46,642 nt of DNA from Tannerella sp. (GTDB taxonomy: Bacteria; Bacteroidota; Bacteroidia; Bacteroidales; Tannerellaceae). The stretch lies in assembly GCA_031257565.1 (NCBI GenBank), contig JAIROL010000294.1, forward strand, positions 1 to 46,642, given 5' to 3'. Position numbers and translations under genes: made by a program. The notes beneath the pieces were generated by a model. The model had not been told where the DNA came from. It searched no databases and saw only the letters and a list, made by a program, of their open reading frames with translations. Of this stretch, positions 1 to 8,409 are shown piece by piece. The first letter of the stretch is position 1. Each line of letters starts with the position of its first letter.

Positions 1-303
1 GACGCCAAAGAGGAAAAGCATTTTGAGAAAGTGTTTTTCATTATGTGCCGTTTGATGGGACAGTTCATCGAAGTAGAACCGCATTTCAGCGCCGGTCGCG
101 CCGATGCTGTTATGATAACGAAAGATACGGTTTATATCTTCGAGTTCAAACTTGACGAGAGTTCGACCGTCGAAAAGGCCGTGCAGCAAATCGACGACAA
201 ATCTTATGCGATACCATACTCCGCCAAAGGCAAAAAAACAGTGAAAGTAGGCGTTGTGTTCAGCAGGGAAAAACGGGGAATAGCTGACTGGAAAATTGAA
301 TGA
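1..303 (+). CDS. C-terminal part of an AAA-ATPase/PD-(D/E)XK nuclease-like protein (5' end outside window)
   Basis: The reading frame is open from base 1 (frame 1) to the TGA at 301-303, so the ORF-track start at a GTG is an artefact of the window edge. The visible 100 residues carry a PD-(D/E)XK-like nuclease core: an acidic residue in the strand before the hairpin (SAGRADAVM) and an FEFKLD strand that supplies the E-x-K pair, followed by a helix with AVQQIDDKSYA. This is the pattern of the C-terminal domain (PDDEXK_9 type) of the abundant Bacteroidales proteins with an N-terminal AAA-ATPase-like domain. Their role is not settled; they are often expanded and variable between strains. The missing N-terminus prevents a firmer statement. 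Confidence 0.8.
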   Translation, partial: DAKEEKHFEKVFFIMCRLMGQFIEVEPHFSAGRADAVMITKDTVYIFEFKLDESSTVEKAVQQIDDKSYAIPYSAKGKKTVKVGVVFSREKRGIADWKIE

Positions 304-390
304 AGATGAATTACTTAAGTTTCCCACCTGTTATTATCAGTATCTGCGCGAGGGTACTCGGTTTTAGTGGTATGAGTTACAGCTTGTTAG

Positions 391-567
391 CTACGCTGCA
401 TTAATTTTCGTCAATTTAGTTGTATTTAACTGATTTACAGCTATTAATGTGGCAAGAAGTTTTTCTGTAGCCTTTTCATCAGCCATCATATTGCGGAGTG
501 TATCTTCTATTCCGAAAATGAGAAAAAAAGCCGTAGTCCCCCTGTTGGCATAAAAGAATTTATTCAT
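391..567 (-). CDS. Small hypothetical protein (58 aa), overlapping the end of the M16 protease gene
   Basis: The ORF track starts this frame at 606, but an internal ATG at 565-567 would overlap the M16 stop codon (560-562) by only 8 nt, which resembles translational coupling. The product would be a 58-residue basic protein with a short hydrophobic stretch (TTAFFLIFGI) and no motif I recognise. No clear Shine-Dalgarno sequence precedes it, although this is common in Bacteroidota. It could equally be a chance ORF in the 3' untranslated region of the protease gene. Confidence 0.3.
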   Translation of the reverse strand: MNKFFYANRGTTAFFLIFGIEDTLRNMMADEKATEKLLATLIAVNQLNTTKLTKINAA

Positions 568-1780
568 AGATAAGTCTGAATATTTTTTCCGGATGTAAAA
601 TGTCATTGGCTGTTTCCTGAATCTGTTCTGCCGTTATTTTTTCAATTTTCATAAAAACTTCGGGAAGTATTTCATATCGGTTGTAATGAAGGTATGATTT
701 TCCAAGTCCGAGAAACAGGCTTTCTTTATTGTCGCCGGCTATGCCAAGTTGTCCGATAGCCTGCTTTTTTGCTGCAGCGAGTTGTGTCGCTGTGAGCTTT
801 TTAGAGCGCAGGAGCGCGATTTCTTTTTCTACAAGTTGCATTGCATGTTCACGATTTTTCGGATCCGTACCGAAATAGATGGAGAAGACTCCGGCGTCGG
901 TATATGATGTGATATTGGATTCCACATGATAGGCCAGACCGTGTTTTTCTCTCAGGCTAACATTCAGTCGGTTATTCATGCCGGGACCTCCAAGGATATT
1001 GTTTAGTAAAAACAGAGGATATCTGTTTTCATTATACATATCATAAGCGCGTCCTCCGATTATGACATGCGACAAATGTGTTTTCTTTTTCTTTTGCAAT
1101 TCCCATGCATTTATATTTTGCGGCTTGTCTCTTATTATCGGTGATTTTTGCGGAGGAATTGCATTCATGTATTTTTCTGCAAATTTTATGATTTGCCTGA
1201 AATCAGTACGCGACGTCGAGAAGAAGACCATATTTTCAGCCGCATAAAAATGTTCCAGGAATGATTTTCCGGATGTGGAATCAAATGATTTCAAAGAACG
1301 CTTGTTTCCTAATATATGATGTCCCAGCGGATGGCCGTCGAAAAGCAGATTCTCAAAATCGTCAAAGATCAGTTCCGAAGGCGAGTCTTCGTATGACTGT
1401 ATTTCGTCGATGATCACTTCACGTTCTTTTATCAATTCATTTTCCGGAAACTGTGAGTTGATAATCAGGTCCGAGATGAGATCTGTAGCCCTTTCAAAAT
1501 CTTTTTCCATGAATATGGAATAGATAAAAGTGTTTTCTTTCGATGTGTAGGCATTGAGTTCGCCTCCGACATTCTCCATACGGTTGAGGATGCGCCATGC
1601 TTTACGTTTGCGCGTACCTTTAAATAAGGTATGCTCAACGAAGTGGGCGAGCCCGTGTTCATTTTCCCTTTCGTCGCGCGCTCCGGCATTTATTGCAAAT
1701 CCGCAATAGCCGACATGCGAATCTGTCGGGAGATGTATGATTCTTAATCCATTGGAAAGGGAATAGGATTGTGTTATCAT
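560..1780 (-). CDS. M16 family zinc metallopeptidase (insulinase/PqqL/MPP-like)
   Basis: This 406-residue protein is a single-unit M16 peptidase. The inverted zinc motif HFVEH lies at residues 46-50, and the third ligand Glu126 follows 76 residues later in the IIDEI segment, the spacing expected of an active member. The length matches the roughly 410-residue Bacteroidota family related to mitochondrial processing peptidase beta subunits. There is no signal peptide, so a cytoplasmic role in peptide degradation or processing is most likely; the substrate is unknown. The ATG at 1778-1780 gives the family's usual N-terminus, with a beta strand (SYSLSNGLRII) leading into the fold. It is separated from the upstream DUF1080 gene by a strong terminator hairpin, so it probably has its own promoter, which I could not recognise. 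Confidence 0.93.
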   Translation of the reverse strand: MITQSYSLSNGLRIIHLPTDSHVGYCGFAINAGARDERENEHGLAHFVEHTLFKGTRKRKAWRILNRMENVGGELNAYTSKENTFIYSIFMEKDFERATDLISDLIINSQFPENELIKEREVIIDEIQSYEDSPSELIFDDFENLLFDGHPLGHHILGNKRSLKSFDSTSGKSFLEHFYAAENMVFFSTSRTDFRQIIKFAEKYMNAIPPQKSPIIRDKPQNINAWELQKKKKTHLSHVIIGGRAYDMYNENRYPLFLLNNILGGPGMNNRLNVSLREKHGLAYHVESNITSYTDAGVFSIYFGTDPKNREHAMQLVEKEIALLRSKKLTATQLAAAKKQAIGQLGIAGDNKESLFLGLGKSYLHYNRYEILPEVFMKIEKITAEQIQETANDILHPEKIFRLIYE

Positions 1781-1808
1781 TCAAATTAGTTGTTATTTCT
1801 ACGAATTT

Positions 1809-1846
1809 AAAAAATCCGAGGCGTGGAACTCTCCCTGCCTCGGATT
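1809..1846 (-). terminator. Rho-independent terminator after the DUF1080 gene
   Basis: A perfect 10-bp stem (1813-1822 with 1837-1846, AATCCGAGGC/GCCTCGGATT) encloses a 14-nt loop. Read on the minus strand it is followed by a run of T residues (GGATTTTTTAAA). It lies between the DUF1080 stop (1874) and the M16 start (1780), so it should insulate the two genes. Confidence 0.85.
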
Positions 1847-1873
1847 AATGAAAAAATATGAAAACGAAAACTT

Positions 1874-2788
1874 TCAGTCTAAAACTTTGATCCGGATATT
1901 TTTAAACCATACATCATCGCCATGATCCTGAAATCCGATGTATCCTTCCCGGTTTGGGCCTCCGAGATGGGTCAATAATCCATAAGCCAAAGGATAATCG
2001 CCTTTCGGTTTGAATTTGCTGTTTGCTATAAGCTCATTCCATTTAGGAGTCCATAAATGATATTCCACCACCGTTTTTCCGTTTTGTTTATGGAAAACGG
2101 AACCTTTAGCTACAATGATAGAGCCGGTATTCCATTCGTCAAATGGTTTTGCATTCTGAGGTTTTGCCGGAATCATGTCGTATAGCGAGGCGGATTGACG
2201 GTTACCGTCTTCTCCTTCCATTGCATCCCCATGGTTTGCGTTATCCAGCACCTGATATTCGGGACTGGAAATCCATATCGGTTCTCCTTTAACTTCCTGC
2301 GCTAAATAGAAGACGCCGGAATTGGAACCTTTAGCCACTTTCCAGTCAAAGGCCAATTCGAAATTTTTGAATTTGCAGGCAAAAATAATATCGCCGCCGT
2401 CTTTTTCCTGGGCCTCGCCGAAGCCGGTACCATTGAATTTCATAGCTCCATTGTCAATAATCCATCTTGTCGGAACCTCGTCTTTATTGTAACCTCTCCA
2501 TCCTTTGAAAGATGTGCCGTCAAAAATAATATAATATCCGTCCTTGTCTTTCGGAAAATCTTCCGGATTAACCGTCGGTTTTTCAATCAGAACATAAGCC
2601 GGACTTTCATCCGTTGCCGGGATTAATTTTTCATAAGGCCCCTCTGCTGTTAATTTCTGATCAGCTTCAACTTTATCTTCAACAGGAGCGTCCTTTTTAT
2701 CCGCTGCGTTATCGGCTTTTTTTCCTCCGCCGCAAGAGGCAAGCGCCATCATACTAACGGCGCTTGCTAATAAAATTATTTTTTTCAT
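1874..2788 (-). CDS. DUF1080 lipoprotein (3-keto-disaccharide hydrolase-like)
   Basis: I place the start at the ATG 2786-2788, not at 2827 as in the ORF track, because it gives a clean lipoprotein signal (MKKIILLASAV followed by the lipobox LASC). The mature protein has an acidic, low-complexity linker and then a DUF1080 (PF06439) concanavalin-like domain from about residue 85 to the end, with the usual landmarks FDGTSFKGW, SNSGVFY, EYQVLD and the final GYIGFQDHG. Characterised members cleave 3-keto-glycosides made by a partner Gfo/Idh/MocA oxidoreductase; exactly such a gene lies directly upstream (2878-4350), so the two probably act in sequence on a sugar. The substrate cannot be told. A second DUF1080 gene without a lipobox is at 26897-27619. 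Confidence 0.9.
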   Translation of the reverse strand: MKKIILLASAVSMMALASCGGGKKADNAADKKDAPVEDKVEADQKLTAEGPYEKLIPATDESPAYVLIEKPTVNPEDFPKDKDGYYIIFDGTSFKGWRGYNKDEVPTRWIIDNGAMKFNGTGFGEAQEKDGGDIIFACKFKNFELAFDWKVAKGSNSGVFYLAQEVKGEPIWISSPEYQVLDNANHGDAMEGEDGNRQSASLYDMIPAKPQNAKPFDEWNTGSIIVAKGSVFHKQNGKTVVEYHLWTPKWNELIANSKFKPKGDYPLAYGLLTHLGGPNREGYIGFQDHGDDVWFKNIRIKVLD

Positions 2789-2813
2789 TTTGTGTAAACT
2801 GTTAATTAAAAGT

Positions 2814-2843
2814 AGTTTCCTGAACAAATTTGATCAGGAAACT
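2814..2843 (-). terminator. Intercistronic hairpin between the Gfo/Idh and DUF1080 genes
   Basis: A perfect 10-bp stem (AGTTTCCTGA 2814-2823 with TCAGGAAACT 2834-2843) with a 10-nt loop sits 25 nt before the DUF1080 start codon. On the minus strand it is followed by ACTTTTAATT, a weak T tract. It could be a partial terminator or an RNA-stability element setting the ratio of the two proteins. Confidence 0.5.
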
Positions 2844-2877
2844 TTTATTTTTCAAACGAATCTGTTAAAAAGACATT

Positions 2878-4350
2878 TTATGGCATTGCCGGAAGTTTCC
2901 ATCCGTCGCGATAGTCGTGGTTGATGAGTTCCGCGGCAAACGCCTGTGCATTGACCGGCTCGGTCCAGTCTTTGTTGAATGAAGGATGTCCGTCTTTGAT
3001 TGTGAAACCATCTTTGATGACTGTCTTTATGGTTTCGTTGACGCCAATATTCGTAAACTTCATATTCGGGCCATCCCAGTGCAATATTTTATTTAAGGCC
3101 TGAAGGCGAACGGCTAATACTCCCATTACCACCATTTCATTGAATGGGCCTGCCTCGCTAAAGTCGGAAGATGTTTTTATACGGTTAGCAGGACTTTCTT
3201 TACATGCGCGGACCCAGTCCATTTCATGGGAGACCGTTACTCTGCGGCATACTTTCGGGGCATTAGGCACGCGTCCGGATAATAACCAGGGATCCCGTCC
3301 GTAGCATCCGCAGATCAAAGTGTCTTTTGTTCCGTGGAATATCGCCAATCCTCCTCCGACGCCCATCAATTCTTTATCCTGCGGGAATCCTTCCGGGCGA
3401 TCCGGCATCATGCCTCCGTCGTACCAGTGTACAACAACTTCCGGCATGGCCACTTTAGACATATTATCACGGGCGGGGAATGTCAGTTTTGCATGTTGCG
3501 CCTGCGGCGCGCAGTCGTTTAGCAATAGCGTGGACGAAGCTTCCGCTTTTGTCGGATAGCCTAATTTCAATGCCTTAAATACAGGATGCATGATATGACA
3601 TGCCATATCTCCGAGCGCGCCTGTCCCGTATGGCCACCATCCGCGCCAGTTCCACGGATGATAAATATTATTGAACGGACGCATGGCTGCAGGACCTGTG
3701 AATAAATCCCAGTTTAACGTGGAAGGAACCTTATCGACTTTATCCGGCGTATTCAAGCCTTGCGGCCATATCGGACGGTCGGTAGCGCATTCTACTTTTG
3801 TTACTTCACCGATTTCGCCATTCCAGATCCATTCGCATACAAGGTTAACGCCTTCGCCCGATGCGCCCTGATTACCCATTTGTGTGGCAAGCTGATGTTT
3901 TTCCGCAAGTCTTGTCAGCAAACGCGATTCATAAACCGAATGGGTCAAAGGTTTTTGAACATATGCATGTTTCCCAAGAGTCATGGCGTCTGCTGCAATA
4001 ATAGCGTGAGTATGATCGGCTGTTGCAACGATAACGGCGTCAATTTCTTTGCCCATTTCATCGTACATCTTGCGATAATCCCAGTATTTTTTTGCTGTCG
4101 TCAGGCGGTCAAATACCGATTTTGAGTATCTCCAGTCAACATCGCAAAGAGCTACGATATTTTCCGTACCTTCTACGGCTTTCAGGTTTGCATTGCCCAT
4201 ACCGCCTATGCCTATACAGGCAATGTTTAGCTTATCCGACGGAGCTGTGTATCCATGGCTTTTTCCTAATATGGAACTGGGAGCGACAGTAAAAGCGGCA
4301 GCTGCCGCTGCGCCTTTTTGAAGGAAACTTCTTCTTGAAATGTTTGTCAT
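2878..4350 (-). CDS. Tat-exported Gfo/Idh/MocA family oxidoreductase
   Basis: The 490-residue product begins with a twin-arginine signal (RRSFLQ at residues 6-11, then an alanine-rich hydrophobic stretch). The NAD(P)-binding Rossmann fold follows, with GIGGMG at 47-52 and the family lysine in VQKPL (K133). The C-terminal half is the sugar-binding alpha/beta domain. Secreted family members in Bacteroidota include GH109-like glycosidases and the oxidoreductases that oxidise a sugar at C3. The pairing with the DUF1080 lipoprotein immediately downstream (89-nt gap) favours the 3-keto-glycoside route. Two tandem copies of a promoter-like element lie 87-124 nt upstream of the start. Specificity is unknown. 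Confidence 0.9.
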   Translation of the reverse strand: MTNISRRSFLQKGAAAAAAFTVAPSSILGKSHGYTAPSDKLNIACIGIGGMGNANLKAVEGTENIVALCDVDWRYSKSVFDRLTTAKKYWDYRKMYDEMGKEIDAVIVATADHTHAIIAADAMTLGKHAYVQKPLTHSVYESRLLTRLAEKHQLATQMGNQGASGEGVNLVCEWIWNGEIGEVTKVECATDRPIWPQGLNTPDKVDKVPSTLNWDLFTGPAAMRPFNNIYHPWNWRGWWPYGTGALGDMACHIMHPVFKALKLGYPTKAEASSTLLLNDCAPQAQHAKLTFPARDNMSKVAMPEVVVHWYDGGMMPDRPEGFPQDKELMGVGGGLAIFHGTKDTLICGCYGRDPWLLSGRVPNAPKVCRRVTVSHEMDWVRACKESPANRIKTSSDFSEAGPFNEMVVMGVLAVRLQALNKILHWDGPNMKFTNIGVNETIKTVIKDGFTIKDGHPSFNKDWTEPVNAQAFAAELINHDYRDGWKLPAMP

Positions 4351-4436
4351 AGTAATGTTGTTTTACGATTTGTATATATAAAATTAGTTCAAAGTAAAAA
4401 TCAATTTAAAAACTTTTTATTTTGTGTTCTTTTATT

Positions 4437-4483
4437 TCTTCGCAAAGATAAGCAAAAAACTCTTCGCAAAGATAAGCAAAAAA
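4437..4483 (-). promoter_or_regulatory. Tandemly duplicated 23-nt promoter element before the Gfo/Idh gene
   Basis: Two identical 23-nt copies (4437-4459 and 4461-4483, one base apart) read on the minus strand as TTTTTTGCTTATCTTTGCGAAGA-like units. Each contains TATCTTTG (4443-4450 and 4467-4474), a perfect match to the Bacteroidota -7 box TAnnTTTG. The TTTG of the upstream copy lies 16 nt from the -7 box of the downstream copy, so it could double as a -33 element. Transcription would run toward the oxidoreductase gene with a leader of about 85 nt. Confidence 0.65.
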
Positions 4484-4557
4484 AGTAAAAACAAACAGTA
4501 TAAAGATATTTTTGATGCGTTTTTTTAAACGTTCCGTTTTTTTAAGATTTTGCAACA

Positions 4558-7380
4558 TTACATCGGAGGAGGTCCGCCAGGTCCGCCGGATCTGCCAGGT
4601 CCGCCGGGTCCGCCGGGTCCGCGACGCATATCCGACATGCTTCCTCCACCTTTGAAAATACTGAATTTATAAATAAAATGCAGCATGAAATAACTGTTTA
4701 GCGTATTATATTCCGAATACCGGGTATAACCGGACGTCGCCGTATATGATATATTACTGCGTTGTTGTAGTATGTCATATATCTTAAAGCGCAATGTAGC
4801 GGCATTGCCTTTCAAAAAACTTTTAGAGAAAGACGCGTTCCATAACCATTCTTCCTGTTTGTATCCTTCGGCGTATCCCGAATTTGTAGAATAATTGATA
4901 TCAGTCTCTATTTTGAACTCATAAGGCAAGTAAAGAGTTGTATTGAAACCGCCGCCATAATCATACGTGTTCAGGTCGTCCTGGCTTTCAAGGGAATTTC
5001 CGGTGCGTTTGTAAGTGATATTTCCGTTCAGACCGAAATCCGCATAATCGGAACGGTAGTTAATTCCGAAACGGTCCATGAGTTGTGACGCTTTATTCGC
5101 GTTCTTTTCTTCGTCTATATAGCTATTTGTGTTTGCATATGATACAAACGCCATATTGTTGATTGATAATTTTTTGTTACGCAAAGGAGTATTATACATA
5201 ATGCGTGCGTTACCATCAAAGTTTCCGTTTATGTTTTTGTAAGTTGTTCTTTTTTTTCCGGTACTTTCATCATACGATACGTAATCGACAACATCGTTGA
5301 CAACATAACCGCCACTGGCAAAGATCATGAATGCCGATTGTTTCTCGCGATTGAAGTTTTGGAAACGAATGCGCAGGCTATTTGTATAGATTGGTTTCAG
5401 ATCCGGATTACCGATTGTCGTATTCAACGGATCGGAGACGTCCTCTACCGGCGATAACTGCTTCATACCAGGTTGACTTGTGCGTCCTTCATATTCGAGA
5501 CGGAGATTTTTCTCAGGTGCGGGACGGTAATTAAATTGTAGCGCAGGAGAAAAATTTACCACGTTACGGCTTGAAGAGTAGATCGTTTCGTCGCCGACAA
5601 ATGTTTCTGTTTTAGCATACGAAGGGTCGACATTAAAACCTATCGTATAGTTATATATGTTGCGCTGCGCTTTGAAGGCCAAGCTTGCGCGTTGTTCTGT
5701 CGATTCATTACGCGAACTTTGACTGTATGTGGAATCAAGTACATTATAGTTGCCGTTGCCGTCGGGAGCGTATGCATATTTCAGCGCCTCCCGTTGACTG
5801 TTGCTGTAACTGTATGATAATTGGATAAAATTGTTTCGTCCGACAGGTTCGACCCAGGAAACAAATCCGCGATAATTATAATTGGTATTATCATAATCGA
5901 TTTGCTGATCTATCAGATCATCCGCACGTTCCGTTTGAAGATATTTTGTAAGCGAATACTGGTCATTGTCGTTTTTTGTATTTCCCGCGCCTCCGGATAA
6001 AGAGACGCTCAGAACGCGTCCTTTATCATTCAGTTTACGGCTGGCTTCCAGACGTCCCGACACATTGTATCCGCGTCCTTTTGAGTCGGAGTTTGAAGTG
6101 GAAGTATTAATGGAATCAGAAGCGCTGTTTAATGTGTAAGAATCGCCGGATTCATTTTGATCTGTTTCGCTATAGGAAAAATCCGGAGTAAAAATCACCT
6201 GCGTCAGCGTATCCGGTTTCCAGGTCATGCGCATGTTGAGTCCGATATTATCATTTTTTGTATTTGAATTGGACCCCACAAAATCAGACGTATTACCTGA
6301 CGGCAGGATGTTTTCTCTTTCACTCTTGCTTTTGGCGTCATTATCCGAATGAGAATAACGGGCGTTGCCGCCAATAGCGAGTTTGGAATTAAATTCTTTA
6401 TTGAAATTAGCGCCGATATTACCTGATTGGGTAATCCCGTTTCCGGCTCCTCCTCCGCCAAAGCCGCGTCTTCCTCCTCCGCCCATACCACTGAACATGG
6501 TTGATGCAAAATCGGAAAAACCCATGTTATTGGTATTGTTTATACCGCCGATAAGAGAGAGCTGGTCATTGTTAATAAACCTGTTTACCATAAAATTCCC
6601 TTCATATCGCTCTTTGCTTCCGTATCCGGCAAAAGCATTACCGAACCAACCCTGCTTCATGCCCGGTTTAACGATCAGGTTTATGACCGCTTCTTCGTCC
6701 CCATCGTCGAAGCCTGTCATAAGCGCCATATCGCTTCTCCTGTCGTAAGTCTGAACTTTGTCAACCATCTTTGCCGGAAGGTTTTTGGCCGCAACTTTTG
6801 GGTCGTCCGAAAAGAATTCTTTACTGTCCACAAGAATCTTTTTGATCTGTTTCCCGTTGATTGTAATGGTCCCGTCACTGTTTACTTCGGCGCCCGGCAT
6901 TTTTTTTATCAGGTCTTCCAGCATTGAGCCTTCTGCTACTTTGTACGAGTCCGCATTATATTCGACCGTATCTTCCTTAACCGTGATTTCGACGGCTTTG
7001 GCTGTGACTACGGCTTCGCTGAGAAGAACGCTGTTTTCATCCATTTCTATTTTACCGACATGTATGATTTCCGAACGCCCGGTAATTCTTAAAGGTTGAT
7101 ATACCGGTTCATATCCTATGCAGGAAATGTGTAAAAGATAAGTTCCGGGAGCGATATTTTTTAAAGAGAAATTACCGTTATTTCCGGTTGCAACTCCGGT
7201 CTTCATCGTACTGTCCCTGCTTGAGAGTAATCTCACACTGGCTGCTTCAATCGGGTCGTCGCTTGTTTTCTCAACAACGCTTCCTTTTATTTCTACTTTG
7301 TTATGTTGCGCCTTCGCAGGCAAAGATAATAAGATAAAAAGGCTAATACCTATTAAAATAAACCCGTATTTCTTCTCCAT
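4558..7380 (-). CDS. Outer membrane beta-barrel receptor-like protein (CarboxypepD_reg + OMP_b-brl_3 type)
   Basis: The ATG at 7378-7380 gives a proper signal peptide (MEKKYGF, hydrophobic core, cleavage after AKA) and is preferred to 7407. The 940-residue protein then has a CarboxypepD_reg-like Ig domain (about 30-115), a plug-like region (about 125-225, with DSKEFF and KVQTYDRR) and a long C-terminal barrel of alternating hydrophobic strands, as in the TonB-receptor-like family OMP_b-brl_3. No SusD partner is adjacent, so it is not a classic glycan-uptake pair. Odd features are a glycine/arginine loop near residue 300 (GGGGRRGFGGGG) and a Gly-Pro-rich tail after the last strand, encoded by 9-bp GGTCCGCCG-type repeats at 4561-4622. 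The ligand is unknown. Confidence 0.87.
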   Translation of the reverse strand: MEKKYGFILIGISLFILLSLPAKAQHNKVEIKGSVVEKTSDDPIEAASVRLLSSRDSTMKTGVATGNNGNFSLKNIAPGTYLLHISCIGYEPVYQPLRITGRSEIIHVGKIEMDENSVLLSEAVVTAKAVEITVKEDTVEYNADSYKVAEGSMLEDLIKKMPGAEVNSDGTITINGKQIKKILVDSKEFFSDDPKVAAKNLPAKMVDKVQTYDRRSDMALMTGFDDGDEEAVINLIVKPGMKQGWFGNAFAGYGSKERYEGNFMVNRFINNDQLSLIGGINNTNNMGFSDFASTMFSGMGGGGRRGFGGGGAGNGITQSGNIGANFNKEFNSKLAIGGNARYSHSDNDAKSKSERENILPSGNTSDFVGSNSNTKNDNIGLNMRMTWKPDTLTQVIFTPDFSYSETDQNESGDSYTLNSASDSINTSTSNSDSKGRGYNVSGRLEASRKLNDKGRVLSVSLSGGAGNTKNDNDQYSLTKYLQTERADDLIDQQIDYDNTNYNYRGFVSWVEPVGRNNFIQLSYSYSNSQREALKYAYAPDGNGNYNVLDSTYSQSSRNESTEQRASLAFKAQRNIYNYTIGFNVDPSYAKTETFVGDETIYSSSRNVVNFSPALQFNYRPAPEKNLRLEYEGRTSQPGMKQLSPVEDVSDPLNTTIGNPDLKPIYTNSLRIRFQNFNREKQSAFMIFASGGYVVNDVVDYVSYDESTGKKRTTYKNINGNFDGNARIMYNTPLRNKKLSINNMAFVSYANTNSYIDEEKNANKASQLMDRFGINYRSDYADFGLNGNITYKRTGNSLESQDDLNTYDYGGGFNTTLYLPYEFKIETDINYSTNSGYAEGYKQEEWLWNASFSKSFLKGNAATLRFKIYDILQQRSNISYTATSGYTRYSEYNTLNSYFMLHFIYKFSIFKGGGSMSDMRRGPGGPGGPGRSGGPGGPPPM

Positions 7381-7494
7381 AAAAATAATATTTATGGAAA
7401 TAGACAACGGATTGAATGGAACGTTTAACGACCCGCTTTTTGTTTAAGTTTTATTAACACGAATGAACCGACAATAGATAACGCGGAGAATCGT

Positions 7495-8292
7495 TTAGAC
7501 AGATGCTTTTAATCCTTTTATCACCGCATTTGTAAAACCTGCCTCTTCCATTGCGTTCAGGCCTTTAATGGTAATGCCTCCGGGCGTGGTTACTTTATCA
7601 ATTTCCGCCTCCGGATGGTTGTTGTTTGTTTCGAGTAGGGCGACTGCGCCTTTCAGGGTCTGTAATTCTATTTTTTTTGCAAGTTCCGGGCTAAGTCCGA
7701 GTTCGACAGCTCCTTCGACAGCTGCCCGTATGTATCTGAAAGCATATGCTATACCGCACGAAGCAAGAGCCATGCCGGCCCCGATAAGCCGTTCTTCAAT
7801 AATAATCGTGAGTCCGAGTTCGTCAAATATATTTTTTATGATATCTGTTTGTTCCTGTGTGGCGTTATATGCGGAAACAAAATTGACGCTTTCTCTTACT
7901 TCAATGGCAGTATTGGGAATGATGCGGAAAATAGCAGGTAATTCATCTCCTTCTTTTTTCAGGAACCGACAAAGTTTGTCGAATTCGATTCCGGCTGCAA
8001 TGGATACAAAAATCTGGCGTTTATAATCCAAGGCTTCTTTAATTTCGTCTATCGTCGCTTCAATAAACCAGGGTTTAACTGCGACAATAACGATATCCGC
8101 ATCTTTTATTGCTTCTATATTATTCGTGGAGACATGAATAGATGCGTTTGCATCTTTAATTTTATTTAATTTTTCAGGCAGAATGTCCGTACAATATATC
8201 TCCGGCTCCGGCGAGTCGATTATCCTACTGCTTCCTAAACCGCGTGCAATTGCGCTTCCCATATTGCCTGCGCCAATAATCGTAAGTTTCAT
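7495..8292 (-). CDS. proC: Pyrroline-5-carboxylate reductase
   Basis: ProC reduces 1-pyrroline-5-carboxylate to L-proline with NAD(P)H, the last step of proline biosynthesis, in the cytoplasm. The 265-residue length is typical. The N-terminal dinucleotide fold shows the family's GAGNMGSAIARGL (residues 8-20), and the C-terminal dimerisation domain carries VTTPGGITIKGL, the ProC signature. The start ATG (8290-8292) is the third in a series of ATGAAAC sites spaced exactly 93 nt apart; the two upstream ones open 22-codon ORFs (8317-8385 and 8410-8478). This makes a leader-peptide type of control possible. The only recognisable promoter (8508-8515) lies upstream of both small ORFs. Confidence 0.96.
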   Translation of the reverse strand: MKLTIIGAGNMGSAIARGLGSSRIIDSPEPEIYCTDILPEKLNKIKDANASIHVSTNNIEAIKDADIVIVAVKPWFIEATIDEIKEALDYKRQIFVSIAAGIEFDKLCRFLKKEGDELPAIFRIIPNTAIEVRESVNFVSAYNATQEQTDIIKNIFDELGLTIIIEERLIGAGMALASCGIAYAFRYIRAAVEGAVELGLSPELAKKIELQTLKGAVALLETNNNHPEAEIDKVTTPGGITIKGLNAMEEAGFTNAVIKGLKASV

Positions 8293-8316
8293 GCGTACAT
8301 TATTTAATTTTTAACA

Positions 8317-8385
8317 TTAAGGAAACATAGAACTCACAGCATGTTCATTCTCTTTGGCGCAAGCCGTTTTACCTGTTCGTTTCAT
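8317..8385 (-). CDS. Putative leader peptide/small protein 2 upstream of proC (22 aa)
   Basis: ATG at 8383-8385 to TAA at 8317-8319 encodes a 22-residue peptide, MKRTGKTACAK followed by ENEHAVSSMFP. It is too short for the ORF track. It ends 24 nt before the proC start codon and differs from small ORF 1 only at residues 5 and 7 (Gly, Thr here). The last codon before the stop is Pro (CCT). I do not recognise the family. Conservation of frame, length and stop position in both copies supports translation. Confidence 0.6.
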   Translation of the reverse strand: MKRTGKTACAKENEHAVSSMFP

Positions 8386-8409
8386 GTTTACATTGTTTAT
8401 TTTTTAACA

